Part shown: positions 9,576 to 18,494 of the stretch, one piece after another
How positions within the stretch are numbered: the stretch's first letter is position 1
How the letters are laid out: each line of letters opens with the position of its first letter
NCBI RefSeq assembly: GCF_004355185.1
Contig: NZ_CP037922.1
Span: 3,442,001 to 3,506,000 of the forward strand
Reading direction: 5' to 3'
From: Hymenobacter radiodurans
GTDB lineage: Bacteria; Bacteroidota; Bacteroidia; Cytophagales; Hymenobacteraceae
DNA: 64,000 nt
Made by a program: the position numbers and the translations under genes
The notes under the pieces: generated by a model
What the model was told of the DNA's origin: nothing
The model's input: the letters and a program-made list of their open reading frames with translations, nothing else
Databases searched by the model: none

Positions 9576-10046
9576 CTAAGCCGTCAGTTGTTCTAGCTCC
9601 TGAGCCTGTTCCGCACTCACGTGGCCGCGGCCTATTAGAAAGTTACGCACCGTATTGAAGGCCTCCGCATCAAGACCCGACTGCGGATGCTGCCGCAACG
9701 CATCCAGCAGATAATGTCTATCTTCCTCTACATGAGGGCTCAAACCTAAAAAAGCCGGAATGTTGCTTTCTACGCTGAAGCGCAAAAACCGCACTTCGCT
9801 ATTATTCGAGTCGGCAGCGGCGGCTTGCTCAAATATGCGGGCGGCGGCCTGCGCGTATGTAAGCTTGTTGAACATCGAAGCGTCGCGAGCCCTGATGGCC
9901 TCGGAGGCCGCTTTGTAAGCCAGCGGTAAGGCGTCGTTGCCCTGGTAGTTATTCATGAGCTTATAAAACTTTTCGCCGGCGGCTTTATCGGCAGCGGCTT
10001 GCTCATAGTGGCTGCGTAGGGTAGCGAGGTCGTAAGAAGAATCCAT
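9576..10046 (-). CDS. Conserved hypothetical protein in the carotenoid cluster
   Basis: 156 residues, alpha-helical and Ala-rich, with no signal peptide or membrane segment. Stretches such as LAYKAASEAIRARDASMFNK and YAQAAARIFEQAAAADSNNSEVRFLRFSVESNIPAFLG suggest TPR-like helical hairpins. It faces the DUF2141 gene tail to tail, 9 bases apart, and lies just downstream of crtB behind a terminator. I cannot assign a function. Confidence 0.75.
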   Translation of the reverse strand: MDSSYDLATLRSHYEQAAADKAAGEKFYKLMNNYQGNDALPLAYKAASEAIRARDASMFNKLTYAQAAARIFEQAAAADSNNSEVRFLRFSVESNIPAFLGLSPHVEEDRHYLLDALRQHPQSGLDAEAFNTVRNFLIGRGHVSAEQAQELEQLTA

Positions 10047-10088
10047 GGAAGGTGGGTGGAATGCTGGGTTGTGGTTTAGGATTGTCTG

Positions 10089-10122
10089 AAAAAGCCCCCA
10101 ACAGTTGGCTGGGGGCTTTTTT
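10089..10122. terminator. Intrinsic terminator after crtB
   Basis: AAAAAGCCCCCA pairs with TGGGGGCTTTTT around a 9-base loop. It lies immediately 3' of crtB (minus strand) and shares its stem with several other terminators in the window. Confidence 0.85.
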
Positions 10123-10126
10123 AAGA

Positions 10127-10969
10127 TTATATGGCGCGAAGCCGGTAGCGGAAATACGAGCCGACCAGCAACAATAATTTCGTGTTGTCGGGTACGCGCA
10201 CGCGGCCGCCGAGGATTTGCGTGGCGGGCAACTGGCGGATTTTGTGAAAAAGCTTCAGGTAATACACATATGCGAGGTATACGCCCAAGCGCGCCGCCCG
10301 TGGCAACTGCACAATACCCGCGTAGCCAGCCTCGAAATCAGTACGAATGTCGGCCTCAATGTCGCGCTTCACAGTATCGTTGAAATGCTCGTAGCTCACA
10401 CCGGGAAAATATACCCGACCCCGCTCTTCGTAGTCAGAGCGAATATCCCGCAGGAAATTGATTTTCTGGAAAGCAGATCCCAACCGACGCGCTGGCTCAC
10501 GCAAGCGGTCAAACATAGCGGTATCGCCCTCGCAGAAGATGCGCAGACACATCAGTCCGACTACTTCCGCCGAACCGTAGATATAGTCGCTATAAAGCGA
10601 CTGGTTGTAGTTGCGGTCCTCCAAGTCCATTTCCATGCTCCGCAGGAATGCCTCAATAAACTCCCGATCAATGCCGTAGCGGTGCACCATCAGCTGAAAT
10701 GCGTGTAGCACCGGGCTCAGGCTGAAGCGCGTATCGAGCGCCTCGTAGGTCTGGCGCCGGAAATCGGCAAATAGAGCCGCTTTGTCGTGGTCGTGGAAAG
10801 TATCCACAATTTCGTCGGCCCAGCGCACGAAGCCATACACGGCATACACCGGCAAGTGAAACCGTGGGTCGAGCGTACGAATGCCCAACGTAAACGACGT
10901 GCTGTAGCGCTTCGTAATCAGCTTACTACACGCCAAGCTGGTTTGATCAAAAAGAGCTACGTGGTCCAA
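10127..10969 (-). CDS. crtB: Phytoene synthase
   Basis: 280 residues. Head-to-head condensation of two geranylgeranyl diphosphates to phytoene, the first committed step of carotenoid synthesis. Both Asp-rich magnesium-binding regions of the squalene/phytoene synthase family are visible: DEIVD at 52-56 and NFLRDIRSD (D175, D179), followed by ERGRVYFP. The start appears to be the TTG at 10969, giving MDHVALFDQ; no in-frame ATG serves better. It follows crtI on the same strand with 76 bases between them, probably one operon. Confidence 0.93.
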   Translation of the reverse strand: MDHVALFDQTSLACSKLITKRYSTSFTLGIRTLDPRFHLPVYAVYGFVRWADEIVDTFHDHDKAALFADFRRQTYEALDTRFSLSPVLHAFQLMVHRYGIDREFIEAFLRSMEMDLEDRNYNQSLYSDYIYGSAEVVGLMCLRIFCEGDTAMFDRLREPARRLGSAFQKINFLRDIRSDYEERGRVYFPGVSYEHFNDTVKRDIEADIRTDFEAGYAGIVQLPRAARLGVYLAYVYYLKLFHKIRQLPATQILGGRVRVPDNTKLLLLVGSYFRYRLRAI

Positions 10970-11045
10970 GGCTATGGAAAGGCGAAGAGGTGAAAAGGAT
11001 TAATTACCTCCCATAAGTGGACTGGGGGGCAATTTGTTCGAGCAG

Positions 11046-12524
11046 TTAGTCGATTGAGAATTCTTTAAATATTTCCCCGGCCACTACCTGCCCAGATATC
11101 AGGGAGGGCGGCACGCCGGGGCCAGGCACCGTAAGCTGCCCCGTAAAATACAGATTACTTACCTTTTTACTTTTCAGCGTGGGCTTGAGAATGGCGGTTT
11201 GCTTGAGTGTATTAGCCAAACCATACGCATTGCCTTTGTAGCTATGGTAATCGGCCACGAAGTCGCTATGCGCATAGCTGCGCTTATAGATCACCGCATC
11301 GCGGATGCTCTGGCCGGTCAGTCGCTCCAAGCGATCCATAATCAGGTAATAATACCGCTCGCGGGTTTCCTCTGGGTCGGCTAAGTCTGGGGCAACGGGC
11401 ACTAGCAGGAACAAGTTTTCGCAGCCGTCAGGCGCTACCGTGGGGTCGGTTTGAGAAGGCAAGGAGGCGTAAAACAATGGTTTGGTGGGCCACTGCGGCT
11501 GCTCATAGATCTCCTGGGCGTGGCGGCCAAAGTCCTCATCAAAGAAGAGGTTGTGATGACGTAAGTTTTTCAGCCGCTTATTCACTCCCAGATAAAACAG
11601 CAACGACGAAGGCGCCATTGTGCGAGAATCCCAATACTTTTCGTCGTAGTGCCGGTGCTGGGGGGCTAATAATTGTTGCTCGGCGTGATGGTAATCGGCG
11701 CCAGCTACTACAATATCAGCGGCACGAAAGCCAGCCGCAGTTTGCACGCCCGTCGCACGGCCGTTTTCTACGCGTATCTCCTGCACTTCTTGGTTGTATT
11801 CCAGCTTCACACCTTGCTGCTGGGCTACTTGCACCATGCCTTCCACTATCTTGTGCATGCCGCCCCGCGGGTACCACGTGCCCAGCGCTAGGTCGGCGTA
11901 GTTCATCAGTGAGTACAGCGCGGGCGTATTTTCGGGAGTAGCACCCAGAAACAGAACCGGAAACTCCATGAGCTTAATGAGCTTCTCGTGCTTGAAAAAG
12001 CGGCGCACGTGCCGGCTCATACTCTGCAACACATCCAGCCGCACGGCATCGACAAGCAGGCGTGGGTCGGCAAACTCCAGTAACGAGCGGCCGGGCATGT
12101 GTACAAATTTGTTTATGCCAACCTCATACTTATAAGCAGCCTGTCGCAAAAACTCATCGAGTTGTACCGCGCTACCGGGCTCCAGTTGCTCAAACATGGC
12201 CCGAATGGCGGGCATAGCTGCCGGAATATCCAGAAAGTCGTTATCGCCAAAAATGACGGCGTACGAAGGATCAAGGCGCACCAAGTCATAGAAATCAGCT
12301 ACCCGGTGCCCAAAACGAGCGAAGTATTGCTCAAACACATCGGGCATCCAATACCAGCTGGGGCCCATATCGAAAGTGAAGCCTTCGGCCCGAAACACGC
12401 GTGCCCGTCCACCTGGGCCTTCGTTTTTCTCCAGCACTGTGACTTGGTAGCCGCGCTGCGCTAGGGATGTAGCTGCCGACAGTCCCGCGAAGCCTGCCCC
12501 AATAACTAAAACTTGTTTACTCAC
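11046..12524 (-). CDS. crtI: Phytoene desaturase (CrtI type)
   Basis: 492 residues. FAD-dependent carotene desaturase converting phytoene to lycopene or neurosporene. The N-terminal dinucleotide-binding motif is VLVIGAGFAGLSAATSLAQRGYQVTVLEKNEGPGGRAR. The C-terminal family signature TGQLTVPGPGVPPSLISGQ is present. It is complete and of normal length, and sits upstream of crtB in the same orientation. The number of desaturation steps cannot be told from sequence. Confidence 0.93.
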   Translation of the reverse strand: MSKQVLVIGAGFAGLSAATSLAQRGYQVTVLEKNEGPGGRARVFRAEGFTFDMGPSWYWMPDVFEQYFARFGHRVADFYDLVRLDPSYAVIFGDNDFLDIPAAMPAIRAMFEQLEPGSAVQLDEFLRQAAYKYEVGINKFVHMPGRSLLEFADPRLLVDAVRLDVLQSMSRHVRRFFKHEKLIKLMEFPVLFLGATPENTPALYSLMNYADLALGTWYPRGGMHKIVEGMVQVAQQQGVKLEYNQEVQEIRVENGRATGVQTAAGFRAADIVVAGADYHHAEQQLLAPQHRHYDEKYWDSRTMAPSSLLFYLGVNKRLKNLRHHNLFFDEDFGRHAQEIYEQPQWPTKPLFYASLPSQTDPTVAPDGCENLFLLVPVAPDLADPEETRERYYYLIMDRLERLTGQSIRDAVIYKRSYAHSDFVADYHSYKGNAYGLANTLKQTAILKPTLKSKKVSNLYFTGQLTVPGPGVPPSLISGQVVAGEIFKEFSID

Positions 12525-12676
12525 AAATCACAAATTAGGCTGATCGAATGGGTGTGCATAATCGCTTTGCAAAGCAGGTCAGCGCTGCTTCCTTATCATA
12601 CCGTCGAGCTGGGTATAGGTTTACCATACTGCTACCTAACTCCTCAAATTCAGGGGTAATCTGCGAAATATGCGAT

Positions 12677-12731
12677 AAAAAAAGCGGGCCGCAGACACGC
12701 CACCTTTCGGTTTTGTACTCTGCGGCCCGCT
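12677..12731 (-). terminator. Intrinsic terminator of the ECF sigma gene
   Basis: AGCGGGCCGCAGA (12683-12695) pairs with TCTGCGGCCCGCT (12719-12731). A run of A on the left reads as a U tract for minus-strand transcripts, placing it about 40 bases after the sigma factor stop. Confidence 0.75.
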
Positions 12732-12767
12732 GTACGCCCGGGCGGCGGTATTATCTCTCCCTATACT

Positions 12768-13283
12768 CTACACACCGGGGGCGTATACTTTCAATGCCTG
12801 CTTGAGCTCTTTGCGGGCAATGTGAATACGGTTTTTAACGGTACCAATCGGAATCTGTAGTTTCTCGGCAATCTCCAGGTACTTGTAGCCGATATAGTAC
12901 ATCATAAATGGAGTACGATAATCGGCCGAGAGCGTGGCAATTGCCTCGTTGATGTCGGTTACTACGAAGTCGCTCGAAGCACCATTGTGGGTAATGTAAT
13001 TCTCGTCGGTATTGAAGTATTGGAAATACTCCGTGCTGTCAATATTGCTATTGCGCTTGGTGATCTTGTTATAGTTGTTAATGAAGGTGTTGCGCATGAT
13101 GGTGTACAACCATGCCTTCAAATTGGTCCCAGCCTTGAACTTGTCCTTGTTCAACAACGCTTTGAGTAAAGTTTCCTGTACTAGGTCCTTTGCATCGTCA
13201 GCATCGCGGGTCAGGTTCATCGCCACGGGCTTCAGCGAATAGGAAATCTTTTGTACTTGATTGGTGAATTCCAGAGAGGTCAT
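12768..13283 (-). CDS. ECF RNA polymerase sigma factor
   Basis: 171 residues. Region 2 is visible as DADDAKDLVQETLLKAL with NLKAWLYTIMRNTFINNYNK, and region 4 as LSADYRTPFMMYYIGYKYLEIAEKLQIPIGTVKNRIHIARKELK. It is of the sigma-24/RpoE class. No anti-sigma gene follows. It lies between crtI and a CarH-like regulator; in other bacteria ECF factors control carotenoid genes in response to light or singlet oxygen, so a role in pigment control is plausible but inferred. A -7 box lies about 30 bases upstream of its ATG. Confidence 0.92.
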   Translation of the reverse strand: MTSLEFTNQVQKISYSLKPVAMNLTRDADDAKDLVQETLLKALLNKDKFKAGTNLKAWLYTIMRNTFINNYNKITKRNSNIDSTEYFQYFNTDENYITHNGASSDFVVTDINEAIATLSADYRTPFMMYYIGYKYLEIAEKLQIPIGTVKNRIHIARKELKQALKVYAPGV

Positions 13284-13314
13284 ACTGTTTAGCTTTTCGT
13301 GGCAAAAAGTTAAA

Positions 13315-13322
13315 CAAATATA
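13315..13322 (-). promoter_or_regulatory. -7 promoter box (TATATTTG) of the sigma factor gene
   Basis: On the minus strand this reads TATATTTG, an exact TAnnTTTG match 32 bases before the sigma factor ATG. No strong -33 box is visible. Confidence 0.5.
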
Positions 13323-13622
13323 CGAGAAGATTTTAAAGTCGGATAGTTTTGAGGTAACTATTTTCTTGGGTCTTCAATACTTGCTTACGCTATGACAATG
13401 TACGAAGGAGCTGATAATCAGGTAGTATTACCGGATGCAAAATCGCTCTTCGCCCGAATTTGGCTGTTAAACCGGGCACTTTGCCAGACCAACCCCTATT
13501 TTCTCACGTTGGAGTTCTGCAACAGAATAGAGCGAGAAATAAGCTGCTTGTAGCTCGCAGTTTTCTGTTTTTCAGCAAATATTTTTTACTAAAACGCACG
13601 TGTTCAAGACGTACGGTCCTGC
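13323..13622. other. Intergenic region between the sigma factor and the MerR regulator
   Basis: About 300 bases with no supported gene. It holds the upstream region of the sigma factor and the 3' side of the MerR gene. I see no strong hairpin. Confidence 0.4.
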
Positions 13623-14510
13623 TTAATGGCGTCGCTCGTCGGCGAGGGCCAAAAAGTCGGTCATCAGACGGAGGCGGGCAGCTCTGGGGGGCAATTGTAT
13701 TTCCTGATGCTGGGCCTGGCTTCCATACAGAAACAATTCGCTTTCGGGGCAAAGTCGCGCCAACTCGTTCACGTACGCCTGCACATGGTCGCGCTCAGGT
13801 CGCGCGGTCATCACGCAGCAAACAGCGTGGGGTTTATATGTACTATAAACTAACTCTAGATCATTGAGCGGCATATTCTGCCCCAAGTACAGTACATGGT
13901 GGCCCCGGGAGCGCAGCGCATGATTCATAAATAGGAGCGCTAACTCATGCAGTTCACCCTCGGGTAGAAACAGCACCCAGCGCCGCGTAGTAGCCGGTGC
14001 GACCAGCGGTAAGTTGTCGGTAGCAACCAGCATTTTCTGCCGCAGCAGATTAGTAACTAAGTGTTCCTGCGCCGGATTGACACTCCCCGCCTGCCACAAA
14101 AGGCCGATACGCTGCAGAAACGGGTACACTACGTACATGATGGCCGTCTCGAAGCCTAGCTGACGAATGGTGGCGGTTAGCACTTTTGCCAACTGTTGCT
14201 CATTCATTTCGAGCATGGCGGCCAATAGCGCATTCACTTGGCGCGCATAATCATGCGGGTCGTCAGAGCCGGCCAACACGGCCTGCCCCAATTCCTCCTC
14301 GCTAAGCCGGGCAACCTGCGAAATACGATGGCCCCGGCTACATAGGGTAGCTACGTTGAGCAGGCGACGCAAATCGGCGTCGCAATACGTCCGGATGTTG
14401 GTAGCTGTTCGTTCGGGACGCAGCACATTGTAACGCTGTTCCCACATGCGGATGGTGGGCGCCTTAATACCTGAAAGATTTTCCAGGTCACTGATTGAGA
14501 ACTGTCCCAC
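13623..14510 (-). CDS. MerR-family regulator with B12-binding domain (CarH/LitR-like)
   Basis: 295 residues. The N-terminal MerR winged helix is clear (FSISDLENLSGIKAPTIRMWEQRYNVLRPERTATNIRTYCDADLRRL). The C-terminal part matches the cobalamin light-sensor module of CarH: an upper four-helix bundle with W139-x9-E149-H150 (WQAGSVNPAQEH), and a Rossmann-like part with E186-L-H188 in PEGELHELALLFMNHALRSRGHHVLYLG. H188 is at the position of the lower axial cobalt ligand. In CarH, adenosylcobalamin-bound tetramers repress carotenoid genes in the dark and fall apart in light. Location between carotenoid genes fits that role. One deviation: ExHxxA in place of ExHxxG. B12 binding and light control are inferred. 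Confidence 0.85.
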   Translation of the reverse strand: MGQFSISDLENLSGIKAPTIRMWEQRYNVLRPERTATNIRTYCDADLRRLLNVATLCSRGHRISQVARLSEEELGQAVLAGSDDPHDYARQVNALLAAMLEMNEQQLAKVLTATIRQLGFETAIMYVVYPFLQRIGLLWQAGSVNPAQEHLVTNLLRQKMLVATDNLPLVAPATTRRWVLFLPEGELHELALLFMNHALRSRGHHVLYLGQNMPLNDLELVYSTYKPHAVCCVMTARPERDHVQAYVNELARLCPESELFLYGSQAQHQEIQLPPRAARLRLMTDFLALADERRH

Positions 14511-14532
14511 GGCTATAATTAATAATCAGAGG

Positions 14533-15000
14533 TTAATTATTAATTTTTTTGCGGCGGGCCAATGCAAAATACTTTGGTGATACCCATAACATCCCAAACT
14601 CCTCGGAGCCGTCGCGGGCGCTGGTTTTGTGATGCATCTTATGGGCCATATTGAGGGCACGCAGATATTTGCTGCGCGATTTGCGCCAAAACCGCAGACG
14701 ACCATGAATCAGGACATCGTGCACGAAAAAATAAACGGTACCGTAGGCCGCTATACCTACTCCTACCCAAAAGGGCCAATCCTTCGTTTCCGAACTGTAC
14801 ATTATAAATCCCATTGACAGGGAGCCGTAAAACAGAAAGAAGAAGTCGTTGCGCTCAAAGCGGTGCGGATGGCGCACATGGTGCGAACGATGCAAAAACC
14901 ATAGTGCGCCATGAAGCACGTACTTGTGCATAAACCAAGCAACGAATTCCATTCCCAGAAAGGTGGCCGTCGTTACGGCAGCGGCTGCCAGTAGTGTCAT
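14533..15000 (-). CDS. crtZ: Beta-carotene hydroxylase (CrtZ type)
   Basis: 155 residues of the fatty-acid-hydroxylase/sterol-desaturase membrane family. Histidine clusters are visible as HKYVLHG, HRSHHVRHPHRF, HDVLIHGR and HKMHHKTS, with three or four hydrophobic segments. Size and boxes fit CrtZ, which adds 3-hydroxyl groups to beta-ionone rings. Together with CrtW this predicts keto-hydroxy xanthophylls. It lies 22 bases upstream of the MerR-type regulator on the same strand, so the two are probably co-transcribed. No lycopene cyclase gene is recognisable in the cluster. Confidence 0.85.
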   Translation of the reverse strand: MTLLAAAAVTTATFLGMEFVAWFMHKYVLHGALWFLHRSHHVRHPHRFERNDFFFLFYGSLSMGFIMYSSETKDWPFWVGVGIAAYGTVYFFVHDVLIHGRLRFWRKSRSKYLRALNMAHKMHHKTSARDGSEEFGMLWVSPKYFALARRKKINN

Positions 15001-15083
15001 AGGGGGTTAACCGAGGAGGAAGAGGGATGTTTAAAAGGTGCGTCTGAACTCTAACTGATGAGTTTAGAAATAATACAGCCCCC

Positions 15084-15917
15084 TCAACTTCTCACATTAG
15101 CATCTGCATCTTCCCAGGTTATTTTCTCCTTACTCAAAAAGGCAGCAATACCCCGGCGGCAGTCGTTGGAGCCGCGAGCCTCGGCATTCATCTGCGCAGC
15201 ATAGCGCAAACTATCCTCCAGGGGCATTTCAGGGATGCGGGCCAGCATCTCCTTCGTCATTTCCATACTCTGCCTTGAGTTTTCGACACAAAGTCGGCGC
15301 GCAAACGTGCGCACCTTGTCGGCCAACTCTTCTTTGGGAGCCAGAAAATTGATCAGGCCAAAATCAACCGCCGCCTGGGCCGAAATAACGTCGCCGGTGA
15401 GCAGCAGATGCTTGGTACGGGCCTCGCCGATTTTACGAAGCAAGAACACGCTCACAATGGCGGGCAGGAACCCTATTTTGACCTCAGTATAGCCAAACTT
15501 GGCTTCGGGCACCGCAAATGCAAAGTCGCAGATGCTGGCCAGGCCGCAGCCACCGGCTAAGGCATGTCCCTGCACCTGAGCAACAACGACCTTTTTCAGG
15601 GTATAAATCTGATGGAAAAGCTGCATTAGGTGCGTGGAGTCCGACAGGTTATCGGTATAGCTGAACCCCTGAAGATCCTGAATATATGCTAGGTCGGCGC
15701 CGGCACAGAACGCGTCACCGGTGGCACGCAGCACCACCACTTTGCAGGTCTCGTCGTCTTCGGCGTATTCAAAGGCCAGCTTCAGCTCCGATACCATATC
15801 AGAGTTGAGGGCATTGCGCTTTTCAGGGCGGTTGAGCGTGATATATCCTATGGCTTCCTGGCACTCATAACGAATGTAGCGCAGGGCTTGCAGGTCCTCG
15901 GTTGGTGTGTTTTCCAT
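15084..15917 (-). CDS. Enoyl-CoA hydratase/isomerase family protein
   Basis: 277 residues from the ATG at 15917. Crotonase fold: IGYITLNRPEKRNALNSDM, oxyanion-hole residues in DAFCAGADLAYIQ and in QGHALAGGCGLASICDFAFA, and a C-terminal helical region. The second acidic catalytic position (AKFGYTEVKIGFLPA) fits the methylglutaconyl-CoA hydratase / enoyl-CoA hydratase group. It probably acts in branched-chain amino acid or fatty acid breakdown. The exact substrate is not readable. Confidence 0.88.
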   Translation of the reverse strand: MENTPTEDLQALRYIRYECQEAIGYITLNRPEKRNALNSDMVSELKLAFEYAEDDETCKVVVLRATGDAFCAGADLAYIQDLQGFSYTDNLSDSTHLMQLFHQIYTLKKVVVAQVQGHALAGGCGLASICDFAFAVPEAKFGYTEVKIGFLPAIVSVFLLRKIGEARTKHLLLTGDVISAQAAVDFGLINFLAPKEELADKVRTFARRLCVENSRQSMEMTKEMLARIPEMPLEDSLRYAAQMNAEARGSNDCRRGIAAFLSKEKITWEDADANVRS

Positions 15918-16066
15918 GGTCGTTGGGATTAGCATTGTACGGGCAGCGCCGAGGAACGGAGAAAAGCCCCCCAGGCGCCAATGAGCCGGCGCGGTAATCA
16001 AACCTAACAAAAATGGTGCGGTAAAAGAAGCGAAACAGGGTGAGGCCGCCGCTGGTTTTTCGAATT

Positions 16067-18307
16067 TTACTGCCTCGGCTGCTGTCGAAAAGCTCCCTGC
16101 GCAGTTACATCATGCGTGCGGAAACCTGCCTCGCGCAGCACCGAATCCTGGCGGGCCACATACCAGCTCCGGCACGAAGAATCGAAGACGATGGGGGGCT
16201 TTTTTCCGAATACAGCCGCCAGCTCGTCCGGCCGCATGCGGGCATTTTGGCGCAGGACTACTACGTCTACCGGCCAGGGTTGGCGAGCGGAGCTAAGATG
16301 TCCTGTCACGAAAGCCAGCCGCAGGCCACGCCATACTACTAGCACTAGGCCATCATCGGCCTGCAAAGTAGCCGGCACGTTCGCTGCCTGCCAGCCCCGA
16401 TGATAGCTTACACGACGCGCACCTCGTTGAATAGCGCCAGGCATAATTCGGTAGGTTCGCTCGGTTTCCGAAAGCGGTAGCGAATCGACGGTTACAATGT
16501 CAGCGGACGCTCCTTGCCAGAAGCCACACACCGAGCGACGCGGAATGCTGTAGATTATCAGCTCCTCATCCGTACTTATGCGGTGTGCTGCCCACACGCG
16601 GCTACCAGCAAACACACCCAGCAACGCGCAGGCCAAGCTCAGCCAAGCAAGGCGTTTGACGGCCAAAAACAGGAGCACCAAAATAATAACTGCAAACAAT
16701 AGCCAGGTTTGGGGCGCCGTTAATTGAACGCCGCTAATAAGGGCATGCGGCATCTGACGCCCAATCCAGAAGATATATTCGTTGAAAGCCCAGATGATAT
16801 TTTCTAGCAGAACTGCGACCACACGCGGCACTACATCAAGCCCCGAAGCAAAAGCCGGCACCAGTGCGCTAACACCATGTGTAATGCCAGTAATAGCCAG
16901 CAACCCCAGGCCCACATACAGCGCCCCCGACGACAGCGGCACGGCCACCAGATTGGACAGCAGGAAGCTGAGCGGAAACTGGTGGAAATAATACAGCCCC
17001 AAAGGAAACGTCGCTACCTGCGCCGCTAAGGTCAGGGCGGTTGCCTGCCATATCCAGTCGGCTGCCCAGCCGCTAGTTTGCCACAACCGGCGAACTAAGT
17101 AAGGCTGCCAGGGGCGCTGCCGGCGGGCGGCCCACTCCTGAAAGTCTATCCAGCCAGCAATGCGCGGCTGTAGATATACAATGCTGAGCACGGCCAAAAA
17201 GGAGAGTTGAAAGCCAACATCAGCCAGCAAGTAAGGATCGTAGCAGAGCAGTACAAAAGCGGCCACCGCCAACGTATTATACATCGTGCTTTGTCGCTCT
17301 GAAACTCGCGCTACTATGATGAAGCTAAACATCACAGCCGCCCGCAGCACCGAGGCCGAGCATCCCGTGATAAACGCGTAGCTCCAGATAACCAGCAGCC
17401 CCACGCCTGCCGACCAATACCGAAACCCAGGAGTGCCCCCAAACAACCGGCGTAACGCCCAGGTAATCAATCCAAACAGCAAGCCCACCTGCAAGCCCGA
17501 CACGGCCATAATGTGCGTAGTACCGGTGTTGGCGTAGGCCTGCTTGGTTTCCGAGTCAATATCATCCTTTAGGCCCAAGACCAGCGCCGAGGCCAGCGCA
17601 TATTCGCGCTTGGCCGTGATATAGCGCCTAAATACACCATCGAGTACCTGCGCCACCCGCAAACTAACAGCGCGCAGATAGCTGGGGGGCAAAAAGTCGA
17701 TTTGACGGTATTGGTCGGGATGGATAAACTGCTGATGATAGATTTGATGGTAACCCAGATAGCGCCGATAATCGAACTCGCCGGGATTGAGGGGTGCTTT
17801 GGCGGGCGCGGGCTGCCCTCGCACCAACCACACTTCCCCGTAGCGCGGCGCAGCTACGCCTTCTTCGCGCGGTACCGAAACACGAATGCCGCCTATCGCC
17901 GTTTGCCAGCGCCCCGTTACGCGTACCGCCGACAGGCGCAATGTAGTAGCGTACGTAGCGGGCCGCACCACGGGGTTCTCATCAACTACTGCCCGAAAAA
18001 ATTCTACGGGGCCATGCAGCTGACTTAAATGGCTGGCCCTCCGCGACTCCGTAGCCAGCTGAGCGCTAGTAAGCCCCGCCAGAAACACGACAGCCAACGA
18101 CAGCATACCCACCGCATCGTTTGCTCCGGCTGAACCACGTCGTGCAGCCAACCATTGCCCAATAACGATTAGAAAAAAGCCCCCCAGAAGCCAGGGCAGC
18201 AGTTCAGGCAGCGTTTGGCCGACATACAAATAAGTCAGAATGCCCGCCGCTAACGCAACAACCAGCCGCACAAAAGCCAAAGGAGCCCACTTAAGCTGAC
18301 TCTTCAT
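16067..18307 (-). CDS. comEC: ComEC/Rec2 family DNA uptake channel
   Basis: 746 residues from the ATG at 18307 (MKSQLKWAPL). A DUF4131-type N-terminal soluble domain follows two membrane spans. The Competence core is marked by ALASALVLGLKDDIDSETKQAYANTGTTHIMAVSGLQVGLLFGLI and by ASVLRAAVMF, with about ten transmembrane segments. The C-terminal part (about 600-746) is a metallo-beta-lactamase-like region without an obvious HxHxDH, as is usual for Bacteroidota members. ComEC carries single-stranded DNA across the inner membrane during natural transformation. It is relevant to the GGGGGGC motif discussed in the findings, but other competence genes are not in the window. Confidence 0.9.
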   Translation of the reverse strand: MKSQLKWAPLAFVRLVVALAAGILTYLYVGQTLPELLPWLLGGFFLIVIGQWLAARRGSAGANDAVGMLSLAVVFLAGLTSAQLATESRRASHLSQLHGPVEFFRAVVDENPVVRPATYATTLRLSAVRVTGRWQTAIGGIRVSVPREEGVAAPRYGEVWLVRGQPAPAKAPLNPGEFDYRRYLGYHQIYHQQFIHPDQYRQIDFLPPSYLRAVSLRVAQVLDGVFRRYITAKREYALASALVLGLKDDIDSETKQAYANTGTTHIMAVSGLQVGLLFGLITWALRRLFGGTPGFRYWSAGVGLLVIWSYAFITGCSASVLRAAVMFSFIIVARVSERQSTMYNTLAVAAFVLLCYDPYLLADVGFQLSFLAVLSIVYLQPRIAGWIDFQEWAARRQRPWQPYLVRRLWQTSGWAADWIWQATALTLAAQVATFPLGLYYFHQFPLSFLLSNLVAVPLSSGALYVGLGLLAITGITHGVSALVPAFASGLDVVPRVVAVLLENIIWAFNEYIFWIGRQMPHALISGVQLTAPQTWLLFAVIILVLLFLAVKRLAWLSLACALLGVFAGSRVWAAHRISTDEELIIYSIPRRSVCGFWQGASADIVTVDSLPLSETERTYRIMPGAIQRGARRVSYHRGWQAANVPATLQADDGLVLVVWRGLRLAFVTGHLSSARQPWPVDVVVLRQNARMRPDELAAVFGKKPPIVFDSSCRSWYVARQDSVLREAGFRTHDVTAQGAFRQQPRQ

Positions 18308-18428
18308 GACCAGATAATTGAGCAATAATCCACCAAGAAATTTTGATAGCCGCGGCCACTGATAACTGATAAAAATTTAAATTACCCACTGGTATTATCT
18401 ATAGCATCTGGGGGCTTTTTCAGAAAGC

Positions 18429-18463
18429 AAAAGTCCTTCCGACTTTACGTGGGAAGGACTTTT
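18429..18463. terminator. Intrinsic terminator between GNAT gene and comEC
   Basis: AAAAGTCCTTCC pairs with GGAAGGACTTTT around an 11-base loop. It sits 31 bases past the GNAT gene stop (minus strand). A nearby CTGGGGGCTTTTT string at about 18409-18421 resembles half of the other terminators. Confidence 0.8.
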
Positions 18464-18494
18464 CATAAATATATGCTGCCAACGATACGGCGGT

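Noticed and set aside
12548..12805. Plus-strand frame of 85 codons between crtI and the sigma factor
   Set aside because: It runs through the sigma gene's terminator hairpin and into its coding region on the opposite strand.
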